DNA of 16,680 nt from UBA2965 sp036526135 (GTDB lineage Bacteria > Pseudomonadota > Gammaproteobacteria > Pseudomonadales > Azotimanducaceae). Shown one piece after another: positions 1 through 7,800 of this stretch. Below the pieces are notes generated by a model. That model made no database searches, was not told where the DNA came from, and was given only the letters and a program-made list of their open reading frames with translations. The stretch's first letter is position 1. Each line of letters begins with the position of its first letter. The stretch spans positions 1-16,680 of the forward strand of contig DATCZA010000066.1 in assembly GCA_036526135.1 (NCBI GenBank). Reading direction: 5' to 3'. The translations under genes and the position numbers were made by a program.

Positions 1-141
1 AGGGTAACGACGATGTCCAAAGCGAAATTTGAGCGTACTAAGCCACACGTAAACGTTGGGACGATTGGTCATGTAGACCATGGTAAGACGACGCTGACGG
101 CTGCGCTGACGAAGGTGTGTGCGGAGACGTTTGGTGGTGAG
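1..141 (+). repeat. 141-bp terminal direct repeat, left copy
   Basis: Identical at all 141 positions to 16540-16680, covering the tuf ribosome binding site and the first 43 codons. See the right copy for the boundary. Confidence 0.97.
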
Positions 142-1203
142 GTAAAGGCGTTTGATCAGATTGACAATGCGCCTGAGGAGCGTGAGCGAGGGATTACGAT
201 TGCGACGGCTCACGTTGAGTACGAGTCGGAGCACCGTCACTACGCGCACGTTGACTGTCCTGGTCATGCGGACTACGTGAAGAACATGATCACGGGTGCG
301 GCGCAGATGGACGGAGCGATACTGGTTGTGAGCGCGGCGGACGGTCCGATGCCGCAGACTCGGGAGCACATTTTGCTGTCTCGTCAGGTAGGTGTTCCGA
401 AGATCGTTGTATACATGAACAAGGCGGACATGGTTGACGATGAGGAGCTTTTAGAACTGGTTGAGATGGAGGTTCGGGAGCTTTTGGACCAGTACGAGTT
501 TCCAGGTGACGATACGCCGATAGTGATTGGCAGTGCGCTGAAGGCTCTGGAAGGGGATACGAGCGAGATTGGTGTTCCGAGTGTTCAGAAGCTGGTAGCG
601 GCGCTGGATGATTACATTCCGGAGCCTGAGCGGCCGATTGATCAGCCGTTTTTGATGCCGATTGAGGATGTTTTTTCGATCTCGGGTCGTGGCACGGTGG
701 TGACGGGTCGGATTTCCCGTGGGATCGTCAAGGTTGGTGACGAGATAGAGATTGTTGGCATTCAGGACACTCAGCGGACGACGTGTACGGGCGTTGAGAT
801 GTTTCGCAAGCTTCTGGACGAAGGTCGTGCGGGTGAGAACGTTGGCGTTCTGCTGCGAGGTACGAAGCGAGACGAGGTTGAGCGGGGTCAGGTGCTGGCG
901 GTTCCCGGTAGCATCACGCCGCACACGGTGTTTGATTCGGAGGTTTACGTTCTGAGCAAGGACGAGGGTGGTCGGCACACGCCGTTTTTCAAGGGATACC
1001 GGCCGCAGTTCTTTTTTGAGACGACGGACGTGACGGGTAGTGTTGAGTTGCCGGCGGAGACGGAGATGGTGATGCCTGGCGACAACGTGAACATGAAGGT
1101 GACGCTGATTTCTCCGATTGCGATGGAGGAAGGCCAGCGTTTTGCGATCCGCGAGGGTGGCCGTACGGTCGGCGCCGGCGTCGTCACCAAAATCATCGAG
1201 TAG
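13..1203 (+). CDS. tuf: Elongation factor Tu (first copy)
   Basis: GTPase that brings aminoacyl-tRNA to the ribosomal A site; cytoplasmic. The 396 residues are full length for the family. Seen: P-loop GHVDHGKT at 19-26, switch I Thr62 in RGITIAT, DCPGH at 81-85 with catalytic His85, NKAD at 136-139 and SAL at 174-176, then domains 2 (about 205-300) and 3 (about 301-396) ending in the usual REGGRTVGAGVV tail. The ATG has AGGG at 1-4 as ribosome binding site. Position and the following tRNA-Trp/secE match the tufB locus of gammaproteobacteria. Two oddities. Codon use is strongly G/T-ending (Thr 26 ACG, 3 ACT, 1 ACC; Ala 22 GCG, 3 GCT, 1 GCC), reverting to C-ending codons in the last ~20 codons. 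Residue 336 is Glu where E. coli has Arg333 (mature numbering). Its first 129 bases are identical to the partial gene at the window end, so this copy may be an assembly mixture of two tuf genes. Confidence 0.98.
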   Translation: MSKAKFERTKPHVNVGTIGHVDHGKTTLTAALTKVCAETFGGEVKAFDQIDNAPEERERGITIATAHVEYESEHRHYAHVDCPGHADYVKNMITGAAQMDGAILVVSAADGPMPQTREHILLSRQVGVPKIVVYMNKADMVDDEELLELVEMEVRELLDQYEFPGDDTPIVIGSALKALEGDTSEIGVPSVQKLVAALDDYIPEPERPIDQPFLMPIEDVFSISGRGTVVTGRISRGIVKVGDEIEIVGIQDTQRTTCTGVEMFRKLLDEGRAGENVGVLLRGTKRDEVERGQVLAVPGSITPHTVFDSEVYVLSKDEGGRHTPFFKGYRPQFFFETTDVTGSVELPAETEMVMPGDNVNMKVTLISPIAMEEGQRFAIREGGRTVGAGVVTKIIE

Positions 1204-1211
1204 GCAGGCCG

Positions 1212-1235
1212 GCCGCTTTGTGCGGCCGCCAAAGG
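1212..1235 (+). repeat. GC-rich hairpin repeat, diverged copy, after tuf
   Basis: A perfect 7-bp stem, CGGCCGC (1210-1216) with GCGGCCG (1222-1228), closes a TTTGT loop. No T-run follows, so it does not look like an intrinsic terminator. Aligned without gaps, bases 1212-1235 match the 24-bp unit repeated at 16491-16538 at 17 of 24 positions, including every base of the GCCGC/GCGGC stem and the trailing CCAA. It lies between the tuf stop and the tRNA, so it may protect the tuf mRNA 3' end or guide processing between tuf and the tRNA. That role is inference. Confidence 0.55.
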
Positions 1236-1238
1236 TAC

Positions 1239-1314
<76 letters not shown>

Positions 1315-1334
1315 GATGAGCAGGGACATTTGAT

Positions 1335-1706
1335 TTGAGCAGCGGGTCAGCAACAACCGGACAATCTGCCATGGACTGGCTTAAGTGGTTGGTCGTTGCG
1401 GTGTTGGTTGGCGGCGGCGTCTTCGGCAACTGGTATTACCAGGACGAATCGCTGCTGCTTCGTGTCGGCGGGCTGATAGCCATGGCGGTGGCCGCCGTGA
1501 TGATTGCTGTTCAGACCGAGAAAGGCCGCACGACGTGGAGCCTGATGAAAGAGGCGCGCAGCGAGATTCGGCGCGTGGTCTGGCCGACCCGGGACGAGGT
1601 GCTGCAGACGACGATGATCGTTCTGGTGCTGGTGCTCGTTTTCGCTCTGCTCTTGTGGCTGCTCGACTCCGGTTTGAGCTGGCTGGTTTCATCGGTCATA
1701 GGGTAG
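1335..1706 (+). CDS. secE: Preprotein translocase subunit SecE
   Basis: Small essential subunit that clamps SecY in the SecYEG inner-membrane export channel. Its 123 residues give the long three-helix form usual in gammaproteobacteria: hydrophobic segments at about 17-35, 40-59 and 92-112, with the conserved amphipathic stretch and VVWPTRDE motif at about 76-88 before the last helix. The TTG start at 1335 is chosen because AGGGA (1322-1326) stands 8 nt upstream. An in-frame ATG at 1371 would remove 12 residues and lacks a good binding site, although the removed residues are polar and not diagnostic. Only 20 nt separate the gene from the tRNA 3' end, so the mRNA leader is probably set by tRNA processing. 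nusG follows after 7 nt. Confidence 0.95.
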   Translation: MSSGSATTGQSAMDWLKWLVVAVLVGGGVFGNWYYQDESLLLRVGGLIAMAVAAVMIAVQTEKGRTTWSLMKEARSEIRRVVWPTRDEVLQTTMIVLVLVLVFALLLWLLDSGLSWLVSSVIG

Positions 1707-1713
1707 GCGGATC

Positions 1714-2247
1714 ATGTCGAAGAAATGGTATGTCGTGCACGCCTACTCGGGGTTCGAGAAGAACGTCGCTCGGGCCTTGAAGGAACGCGTCGAGCTTTCG
1801 TCGCTCGGCGATCACTTCGGCGAGATTCTCGTTCCGACCGAAGAGGTGGTGGAGATGCGCGGCGGCCAGAAGCGTCGCAGCGAGCGCAAGTTTTTCCCGG
1901 GCTACGTTCTCGTGGAGATGGAGCTCAACGACGACACCTGGCATCTCGTGAAGGAGACGCCGCGAGTCATGGGCTTCATCGGCGGGAAAGCGGACCAACC
2001 CGCTCCGCTCTCGGAAGCCGAGGCGGCGGCGATTCTGGATCGCGTGGCGGCGGGCAGCGACAAGGCGACGCCGAAGACCATATTCGAGCCCGGCGAGATC
2101 GTTCGGGTCATCGACGGGCCGTTCAACGATTTCAACGGCGTCGTTGAGGAGGTCAATTACGAGAAGAGCCGCCTTCAGGTGGCGGTGACGATTTTCGGGC
2201 GTTCGACTCCAGTGGAGCTCGATTTCGGGCAGGTGGAGAAGGGCTAA
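1714..2247 (+). CDS. nusG: Transcription termination/antitermination factor NusG
   Basis: RNA polymerase-binding factor that suppresses pausing and links the polymerase to Rho or to ribosomal protein S10. The 177 residues show the NGN domain at about 1-120 (WYVVHAYSGFE at the N terminus, FFPGYVLVEM, PRVMGFIGG) and a C-terminal KOW domain from about 122 (FEPGEIVRV, NGVVEEVNYEKSRL), ending VELDFGQVEKG. Length matches typical proteobacterial NusG. The start follows secE by 7 nt. The AGG of the partial ribosome binding site overlaps the secE stop codon, which suggests translational coupling of the pair. Confidence 0.98.
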   Translation: MSKKWYVVHAYSGFEKNVARALKERVELSSLGDHFGEILVPTEEVVEMRGGQKRRSERKFFPGYVLVEMELNDDTWHLVKETPRVMGFIGGKADQPAPLSEAEAAAILDRVAAGSDKATPKTIFEPGEIVRVIDGPFNDFNGVVEEVNYEKSRLQVAVTIFGRSTPVELDFGQVEKG

Positions 2248-2322
2248 AGCCCGGTAACGGGGAGTGTAGCTGTCGGTAGCGAACCGGTCCGCGCACGTCT
2301 GAACCCATAGGAGACATCATCG
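2248..2322 (+). promoter_or_regulatory. nusG-rplK intergenic leader (possible L1 control region)
   Basis: This 75-nt gap contains a small hairpin CCCG-GTAA-CGGG at 2250-2261 with a GNRA-type loop and the rplK ribosome binding site TAGGAG at 2308-2313. In E. coli the rplKA mRNA is repressed by L1 bound just upstream of rplK, so this is where such a site would lie. I could not recognise the L1 target itself or a convincing promoter here. Confidence 0.3.
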
Positions 2323-2757
2323 ATGGCTAAAAAAATTGACGCCTACATCAAGCTGCAGGTCGCGGCGGGGCAGGCTAATCCGAGCCCGCCGGTGGGGCCC
2401 GCCCTGGGTCAGCACGGCGTGAACATCATGGACTTCTGCAAAGCGTTCAATGCCCAGACGCAGAGTCTCGAGCAGGGTCTGCCGACCCCGGTGGTCATTA
2501 CCGTCTACGCGGATCGCAGCTTCACCTTCGTCACGAAAACCCCGCCGGCCGCAGTGCTGCTGCGCAAAGCGGCGAAGCTCGCCAAAGGCAGCCCGAACCC
2601 CAACACCCAGAAAGTCGGGAAGGTCAACCGCTCCCAGCTCGAAGAGATCGCGCAGTCCAAGATGCCTGACCTGACCGCTGCGGATATGGATGCCGCCGTG
2701 CGCACGATTGCGGGAACGGCGCGAAGCATGGGAATCGAGGTGGAGGGCGTCAACTGA
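2323..2757 (+). CDS. rplK: 50S ribosomal protein L11
   Basis: Component of the GTPase-associated centre of the 50S subunit, where it binds 23S rRNA together with the L10/L12 stalk and contacts EF-G and release factors. The 144 residues are typical (E. coli 142). The N-terminal domain has the proline-rich NPSPPVGPALGQHGVNI segment (about 19-35) that forms the thiostrepton pocket. The C-terminal rRNA-binding domain (about 73-144) includes the KTPPAAVLL motif and the GTARSMGIEVEG tail. TAGGAG lies 9 nt before the ATG. The stop codon overlaps the rplA start by one base (TGATG), so L11 and L1 are translationally coupled. Confidence 0.98.
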   Translation: MAKKIDAYIKLQVAAGQANPSPPVGPALGQHGVNIMDFCKAFNAQTQSLEQGLPTPVVITVYADRSFTFVTKTPPAAVLLRKAAKLAKGSPNPNTQKVGKVNRSQLEEIAQSKMPDLTAADMDAAVRTIAGTARSMGIEVEGVN

Positions 2758-3452
2758 TGGCCAAAATGACCAAACGAATGCGTGCAATCGCCGAGAAGGT
2801 CGACCGGGAGAAGAGCTACCCGATCGAGGAGGCGGTGGAGTTGCTGGGGAGCCTGGCCAAGGCCAAGTTCAAGGAATCGTTCGACATCTCCGTGAACCTC
2901 GGAGTGGATCCGCGAAAGTCGGATCAGGTCGTACGGGGTGCTACGACCCTGCCCCACGGAACCGGAAAGGAAGTGCGGGTTGCGGTCTTTGCCCAAGGGG
3001 AGAGTGCCGATGCTGCGACGGCGGCCGGAGCGGACATCGTCGGCTTCGAGGACCTGGCCGAGAAAGTGAAGGCGGGCGATCTCAATTTCGACGTCGTCAT
3101 CGCCACCCCCGACGCCATGCGGGTGGTCGGCCAGCTGGGCAAGATTCTGGGGCCGAGGGGCATGATGCCCAACCCGAAGACGGGCACGGTAACGCCGGAC
3201 GTGGCCACTGCCGTTGCCAACGCGAAGGCTGGCCAGGTTCAGTTCCGCACCGATAAGGCCGGAATCATTCACGGCAGCGTCGGTCAGGTTGGTTTCGAAG
3301 CGGAACACATCAGAGAAAACGTCAAGGCGCTGGTCCAGGACCTGAACAAGGCGAAGCCGGCGTCCGCTAAAGGTGTGTATCTCAAGAAGATCACGCTCTC
3401 GACGACAATGGGTCCCGGCGTAGCCATCGACCAGGCGTCGCTCGAGGTTTGA
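2757..3452 (+). CDS. rplA: 50S ribosomal protein L1
   Basis: Forms the mobile L1 stalk at the ribosomal E site that helps deacylated tRNA leave. In many bacteria it also represses its own rplKA operon by binding the mRNA. The 231 residues are full length. Family motifs are present: KSDQVVRGATTLPHGTGK near 60-76, the loop LGPRGMMPNPKTGTV around 130-145, and the C-terminal KGVYLKKITLSTTMGPGV. GGAGGG at 2742-2747 inside the end of rplK serves the ATG 9 nt downstream. An in-frame ATG at 2766 is possible, but the chosen start gives the usual MAK-x-TKRMR N terminus. Confidence 0.98.
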   Translation: MAKMTKRMRAIAEKVDREKSYPIEEAVELLGSLAKAKFKESFDISVNLGVDPRKSDQVVRGATTLPHGTGKEVRVAVFAQGESADAATAAGADIVGFEDLAEKVKAGDLNFDVVIATPDAMRVVGQLGKILGPRGMMPNPKTGTVTPDVATAVANAKAGQVQFRTDKAGIIHGSVGQVGFEAEHIRENVKALVQDLNKAKPASAKGVYLKKITLSTTMGPGVAIDQASLEV

Positions 3453-3746
3453 ACAGTTGATACGAATGGATTTTGAAGGTCCGGTGCTGCTGCACGCGGG
3501 GTTCGCAGGAAGCTTGCTACGGCTGCGCCGGGTTCCGTCAAAAACCGTAGGTGGTCGAGAACGGCTGCTCCGCAAGGAGATGCCCCTCAGCCTTAATTTC
3601 CTACGCAGACGGTAGAGCCTGATTCAACGACATAGGCATGGGTGCTCTAACCCGCAATGCCCGTCTCGTCGACTCGGGTCGCCGTGAAAATGACCGCGGC
3701 GCTTAGCGCCGCGTTGGTGGATATCGGCGATATCCGAGGAGAAACG
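3453..3746 (+). promoter_or_regulatory. rplJL mRNA leader (probable L10(L12) autoregulatory element)
   Basis: No gene is supported in these 294 nt, but several arms fold. Arm I: CGTAGG (3546-3551) with CCTACG (3600-3605) encloses GGCTG/CAGCC (3563-3567/3588-3592), and a CTCC-GCAA-GGAG tetraloop hairpin (3568-3579) leaves an 8-nt one-sided internal loop (3580-3587). Arm II: AGACGG + TAGAGC (3607-3618) pairs with GCTCTA (3644-3649) and CCGTCT (3661-3666), leaving an 11-nt one-sided bulge (3650-3660). Arm III: 8 bp, 3695-3702/3706-3713. Arm IV: GGATATC-GGC-GATATCC (3719-3735), ending one base before the rplJ ribosome binding site at 3736. In bacteria the L10-L12 complex represses rplJL translation through such a leader. 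The assignment rests on position and folds, not on a covariance match. I did not find a convincing promoter. Confidence 0.65.
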
Positions 3747-4295
3747 ATGGCACTTAGACTTGAAGACAAGCAAGCGATTGTTGCCGAGGTGAACCAGGCT
3801 GCGACGACCGCGTTGGCCGCTGTGCTCAGCGACTATCGCGGGCTGACCGTTTCGGAGATGACCGAACTCAGGGCGAAGGCCAGGAGCTCGGGCGTCTACT
3901 TGAAGGTCATTCGCAACACGCTGGCCAAACGGGCGATCGAAGGCACGGAGTATGAGTGCCTCAACGAAGCGTTCGTCGGGCCGACGATGGTTGCGTTCTC
4001 GCAGGAAGATCCTGGATCGGCCGCCCGTCTGATCAAGGACTGCGCGAAGGAATATGACGCCCTGAAGGTCAAGGCGTTGTCCATCGGCGGTCAGGTTTAC
4101 GGGCCGGAGGACATCGATCGCGTTGCCAAGTTGCCCACCCGTGATGAAGCGCTGGCGCTCCTGATGAGCGTAATGCAGGCGCCGATCACGAAGCTTGCCC
4201 GAACCTTCAATGAGGTTCCCGGCAAGCTGGTGCGCACAGTGGCTGCGATCAGGGATCAGAAACAGGCTGGCGGCGACGCCGCCGCTGAAGGTTAA
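3747..4295 (+). CDS. rplJ: 50S ribosomal protein L10 (P0)
   Basis: Base of the ribosomal stalk: its N-terminal globular domain binds 23S rRNA beside L11, and its C-terminal helix carries the L7/L12 dimers. The protein starts MALRLEDKQAIVAEV and is 182 residues long. SDYRGLTVSEMTELR and KVIRNTLAKRA are the typical L10 motifs at about 30-60, and the low-complexity GGDAAAEG tail is also typical. GAGGAG at 3736-3741 stands 5 nt before this ATG. The frame stays open upstream to an ATG at 3657, but the extra 30 residues are unlike L10 and would overlap the folded leader, so the downstream start is used. The pair with rplL (45 nt downstream) is expected to be controlled by L10(L12) on the leader. 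Confidence 0.97.
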   Translation: MALRLEDKQAIVAEVNQAATTALAAVLSDYRGLTVSEMTELRAKARSSGVYLKVIRNTLAKRAIEGTEYECLNEAFVGPTMVAFSQEDPGSAARLIKDCAKEYDALKVKALSIGGQVYGPEDIDRVAKLPTRDEALALLMSVMQAPITKLARTFNEVPGKLVRTVAAIRDQKQAGGDAAAEG

Positions 4296-4340
4296 CCTTG
4301 GCGAACGAATCCAGGAAATTGGGTCAGGAGAAATTCAGAG

Positions 4341-4724
4341 ATGGCATTGTCTAAAGACGACATTTTAAATGCGATTGCAGACATGAGCGTGATGGAAGTT
4401 GTCGAGCTCGTGCAGGCGATGGAAGAGAAGTTCGGCGTGTCCGCCGCCGCTGCCGTAGCGGTAGGCCCGGTCGCTGCCGCGGCGGAAGGTGGCGACGGCG
4501 CCGCCGAAGAGAAGGACGAGTTCGACGTCATTCTCTCTGGCGCCGGAGAGAAGAAGGTCAACGTGATCAAGGCCGTTCGGGCCATCACGGGCCTCGGTCT
4601 CAAGGAAGCCAAGGCACTGGTCGACGAAGCGCCCTCCCCGATCAAGGAAGGCGCCGGCAAGGACGAGGCGGAAGAAATCAAGAAGCAGTTGGAAGAAGCT
4701 GGCGCGTCTGTTGAGCTCAAGTAG
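4341..4724 (+). CDS. rplL: 50S ribosomal protein L7/L12
   Basis: Multi-copy stalk protein that recruits and activates the translational GTPases EF-Tu, EF-G, IF2 and RF3. The 127 residues show the three expected parts: helical dimerisation domain (about 1-33), an Ala/Gly-rich hinge (about 34-54), and the globular C-terminal domain (about 56-127) with FDVILSGAGEKKVNVIKAVR and GLGLKEAKALVDEAP, the factor-binding face. AGGAG at 4326-4330 lies 10 nt before the ATG. The gene sits directly before rpoB. In E. coli partial termination and RNase III cutting after this gene let stalk protein be made in excess of RNA polymerase. Confidence 0.98.
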   Translation: MALSKDDILNAIADMSVMEVVELVQAMEEKFGVSAAAAVAVGPVAAAAEGGDGAAEEKDEFDVILSGAGEKKVNVIKAVRAITGLGLKEAKALVDEAPSPIKEGAGKDEAEEIKKQLEEAGASVELK

Positions 4725-4875
4725 CCGCGGTTTTGCGGTTGACCTCTCGGATTGCCGGGCATGCAAGGATGGGCTGGTCGCCCGCGGCAGACATGGTTCT
4801 GCCCAGGGGCTTCCGGCCTGTCGGCATTGGTTCGACGAAACAAACTGAATTTGCGTACTGACGCAGGAGATTCGA
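4725..4875 (+). promoter_or_regulatory. rplL-rpoB intergenic region
   Basis: This 151-nt gap holds a short hairpin CCGC-GGTTTT-GCGG (4725-4738) right after the rplL stop, and a 6-bp hairpin GGCAGA-CATGGT-TCTGCC (4786-4803). Neither has a T-run, so an attenuator is possible but weak. A TTGACC (4739-4744) resembles a -35 box, but the best -10 at the right distance (TGCAAG, 4762-4767) is poor. The rpoB ribosome binding site AGGAGA is at 4865-4870. By analogy with E. coli this is where transcription into rpoBC would be tuned. Confidence 0.35.
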
Positions 4876-7800
4876 ATGGCGTATAGCTTCACGGAGAAAA
4901 AACGCATCCGCAAAGACTTCGGCAAGCTGTCGGAAATGATGGAGATGCCCTATCTGCTCTCCATCCAGGTGGATTCGTATGACAGGTTCCTTCAGCTGGC
5001 GGCGCCCGCTGAAGGCCGTGACGACATCGGTCTGCACGCTGCGTTTCGATCAGTCTTCCCGATCGTCAGTTATTCGGGCAACGCGGCTTTGGAGTATGTC
5101 GACTACCGCCTCGGCCAGCCGGCTTTCGACGTCAAGGAGTGCGTGCTCAGGGGTACGACATACGCTGCGCCGCTGCGGGTCAAAGTGCGCTTGATCATTT
5201 ACGACAAGGAGTCGTCGAACAAGGCGGTCAAGGACGTCAAGGAGCAGGAAGTCTACATGGGCGAGATTCCGCTCATGACCGACAACGGCACGTTCGTGAT
5301 CAACGGTACCGAGCGGGTGGTGGTATCCCAGCTCCATCGCTCTCCAGGAGTTTTCTTCGACCACGATCGCGGCAAGACCCACTCTTCAGGGAAGCTGCTC
5401 TACTCTGCCCGGGTCATCCCCTACCGCGGTTCGTGGCTCGACTTCGAGTTCGATCCGAAGGATTGCGTGTTCGTCCGCATAGACCGCCGCCGCAAGCTGC
5501 CGGCGACGATCATCCTGCGGGCCCTCGACTTCAGCGCCGAGGAGATCCTCGGTATGTTCTTCGACAAGAACATTTTCCACGTCAAGAAAGACGGCTTCTC
5601 GGTCGACCTGATCCCTGAGAGGATGCGCGGCGACGTCGCGACCTTCGACATCACCGACCGGCAGGGCAACGTCATCGTCGAGCTCGGCCGGCGCATCACG
5701 GCGAGACACGTCCGGTTGCTCGAGGACAGTGGTCTCAAGCGCCTGGACGTGCCGCGCGAGTACATGCTCGACCGGGTGATCGCCGCGGACGTTGTGGACG
5801 AGAGCACCGGGGAGATCGTCGTTGCTTGCAACTCGATCATCACCGACGAGGTGCTCGACAAGCTTCTCGAAACCGGCGTTTCCGACATCGAGACCATCTA
5901 CACCAACGATCTCGATTGTGGTCCTTACATATCGGAAACGCTCAGGATAGATCCGACCAGCAATCGCCTCGAGGCGCTGGTGGAGATCTACCGAATGATG
6001 CGTCCCGGCGAGCCGCCTACCAAGGAGGCGGCGGAAAACCTGTTCACGAACCTGTTCTTCTCCGCCGAGCGTTACGATCTCTCGGGCGTCGGGCGCATGA
6101 AGTTCAACCGGCGGCTCGGCCGTGAAGACATCACCGGCGAAGGCATCCTCACCAACGAGGACATCATCGACGTGCTCCGTACCCTCATCGACATCCGTAA
6201 CGGTAGAGGGTCTGTGGACGACATCGACCATCTCGGCAACCGACGGGTCCGGTCCGTGGGCGAGATGGCGGAGAACCAGTTTCGCGTTGGCCTCATTCGA
6301 GTGGAGCGCGCGGTCAAGGAGCGGCTGAGCCTGGCAGAGTCCGAGGGCCTGATGCCTCAGGACATGATCAATGCCAAGCCGGTGGCGGCGGCGGTCAAGG
6401 AGTTCTTCGGTTCCAGCCAGCTGTCGCAGTTCATGGATCAGAACAACCCGCTGTCCGAGGTGACTCACAAGCGCCGCGTTTCGGCGCTTGGCCCGGGGGG
6501 CCTGACGCGCGAGCGTGCAGGCTTCGAGGTGCGCGACGTCCACCCGACCCATTACGGGCGCGTCTGCCCCATCGAGACGCCGGAAGGCCCGAACATCGGC
6601 CTCATCAATTCGCTGGCGACTTACGCCCGCACGAACGAGTACGGTTTCCTCGAGACGCCCTACCGCCGGGTCAAGGGCGGCAAGGTCGCTCAAGAGATCG
6701 AGTACCTGTCGGCCATCGACGAGGCGCAGTACGTGATCGCCCAGTCGAGTTCTCCTCTGGACGCGACGGGTGCGTTCGAGGGCGATCTCGTCGACGTGCG
6801 CCATCAGAACGAGTTCACCAAGACTTCGGCGGAAAACGTGAACTACATGGACGTCTCGCCCAAGCAGGTCGTATCCGTGGCGGCCTCGCTGATTCCGTTT
6901 CTGGAGCACGATGATGCCAACCGGGCCCTCATGGGCTCGAACATGCAGCGTCAGGCGGTTCCGACCATTCGCACCGAAAAGCCGCTGGTCGGAACGGGGA
7001 TGGAACGGCACGTGGCCAGAGATTCCGGCGTCTGCGTCATCGCCAGCCGCGGGGGCACCGTGGACAGCGTGGACGCGGGCCGCATCGTGGTGCGCGTGGC
7101 CGACGCGGAGACCGAGGCGGGTGAAGCCGGGGTCGACATCTACAACCTGACCAAGTTCACCCGATCCAACCAGAACACCTGCATCAACCAGCGTCCGCTG
7201 GTGAAGCCGGGAGACGTGATCGCCCGCGGAGACATTCTCGCGGACGGCCCGTCGTGCGATATGGGTGAGCTGGCTCTGGGCCAGAACATGCGCATCGCGT
7301 TCATGCCCTGGAACGGATACAACTACGAGGACTCCATCCTCGTGTCCGAAAGGGTTGTCCAGGAGGACCGCTTCACCAGCGTCCACATCCAGGAACTCAC
7401 CTGTGTTGCCCGGGATACCAAACTCGGACCCGAGGAGATTACCTGCGACATTCCCAACGTCGGCGAGGGTGCGCTCTCCAAGCTGGACGAGTCGGGGATC
7501 GTCTACATCGGCGCCGAGGTTGGTGCCGGCGACATTCTCGTCGGCAAGGTCACCCCGAAGGGCGAGACCCAGCTGACCCCTGAAGAGAAGCTGCTGCGTG
7601 CCATCTTCGGCGAGAAAGCATCGGACGTGAAAGACACGTCGCTTCGAGTCCCGACGAGCGTCAAGGGCACCGTCATCGACGTCCGGGTATTCACCCGGGA
7701 CGGGGTGGAGAAGGATCAGCGGGCCAAGGACATCGAGCAGTCCGAGCTTGCGCAGCACCGCAAGGATCTCAACGATGAGTACCGCATTGTCGAGACCGCG

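Noticed and set aside
1210..1228. The hairpin after tuf as a Rho-independent terminator
   Set aside because: The stem is strong, but the following bases are CCAAAGG with no T-run, and the tRNA begins 10 nt later.
3466..3615. A 49-codon open frame from ATG 3466 in the rplJ leader
   Set aside because: No ribosome binding site precedes it, the translation is Arg/Leu-rich and unlike known peptides, and its 3' end overlaps leader arms I and II.
3657..3746. A 30-residue N-terminal extension of L10 from ATG 3657
   Set aside because: L10 proteins begin with the MALRLEDK-like segment. The good GAGGAG site is at 3736-3741, and the extension would lie in the folded leader.
4739..4767. A promoter for rpoB (TTGACC ... 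TGCAAG)
   Set aside because: The -35 is good, but the -10 matches at only 3 of 6 positions. It is kept as a remark in the intergenic entry and not called.
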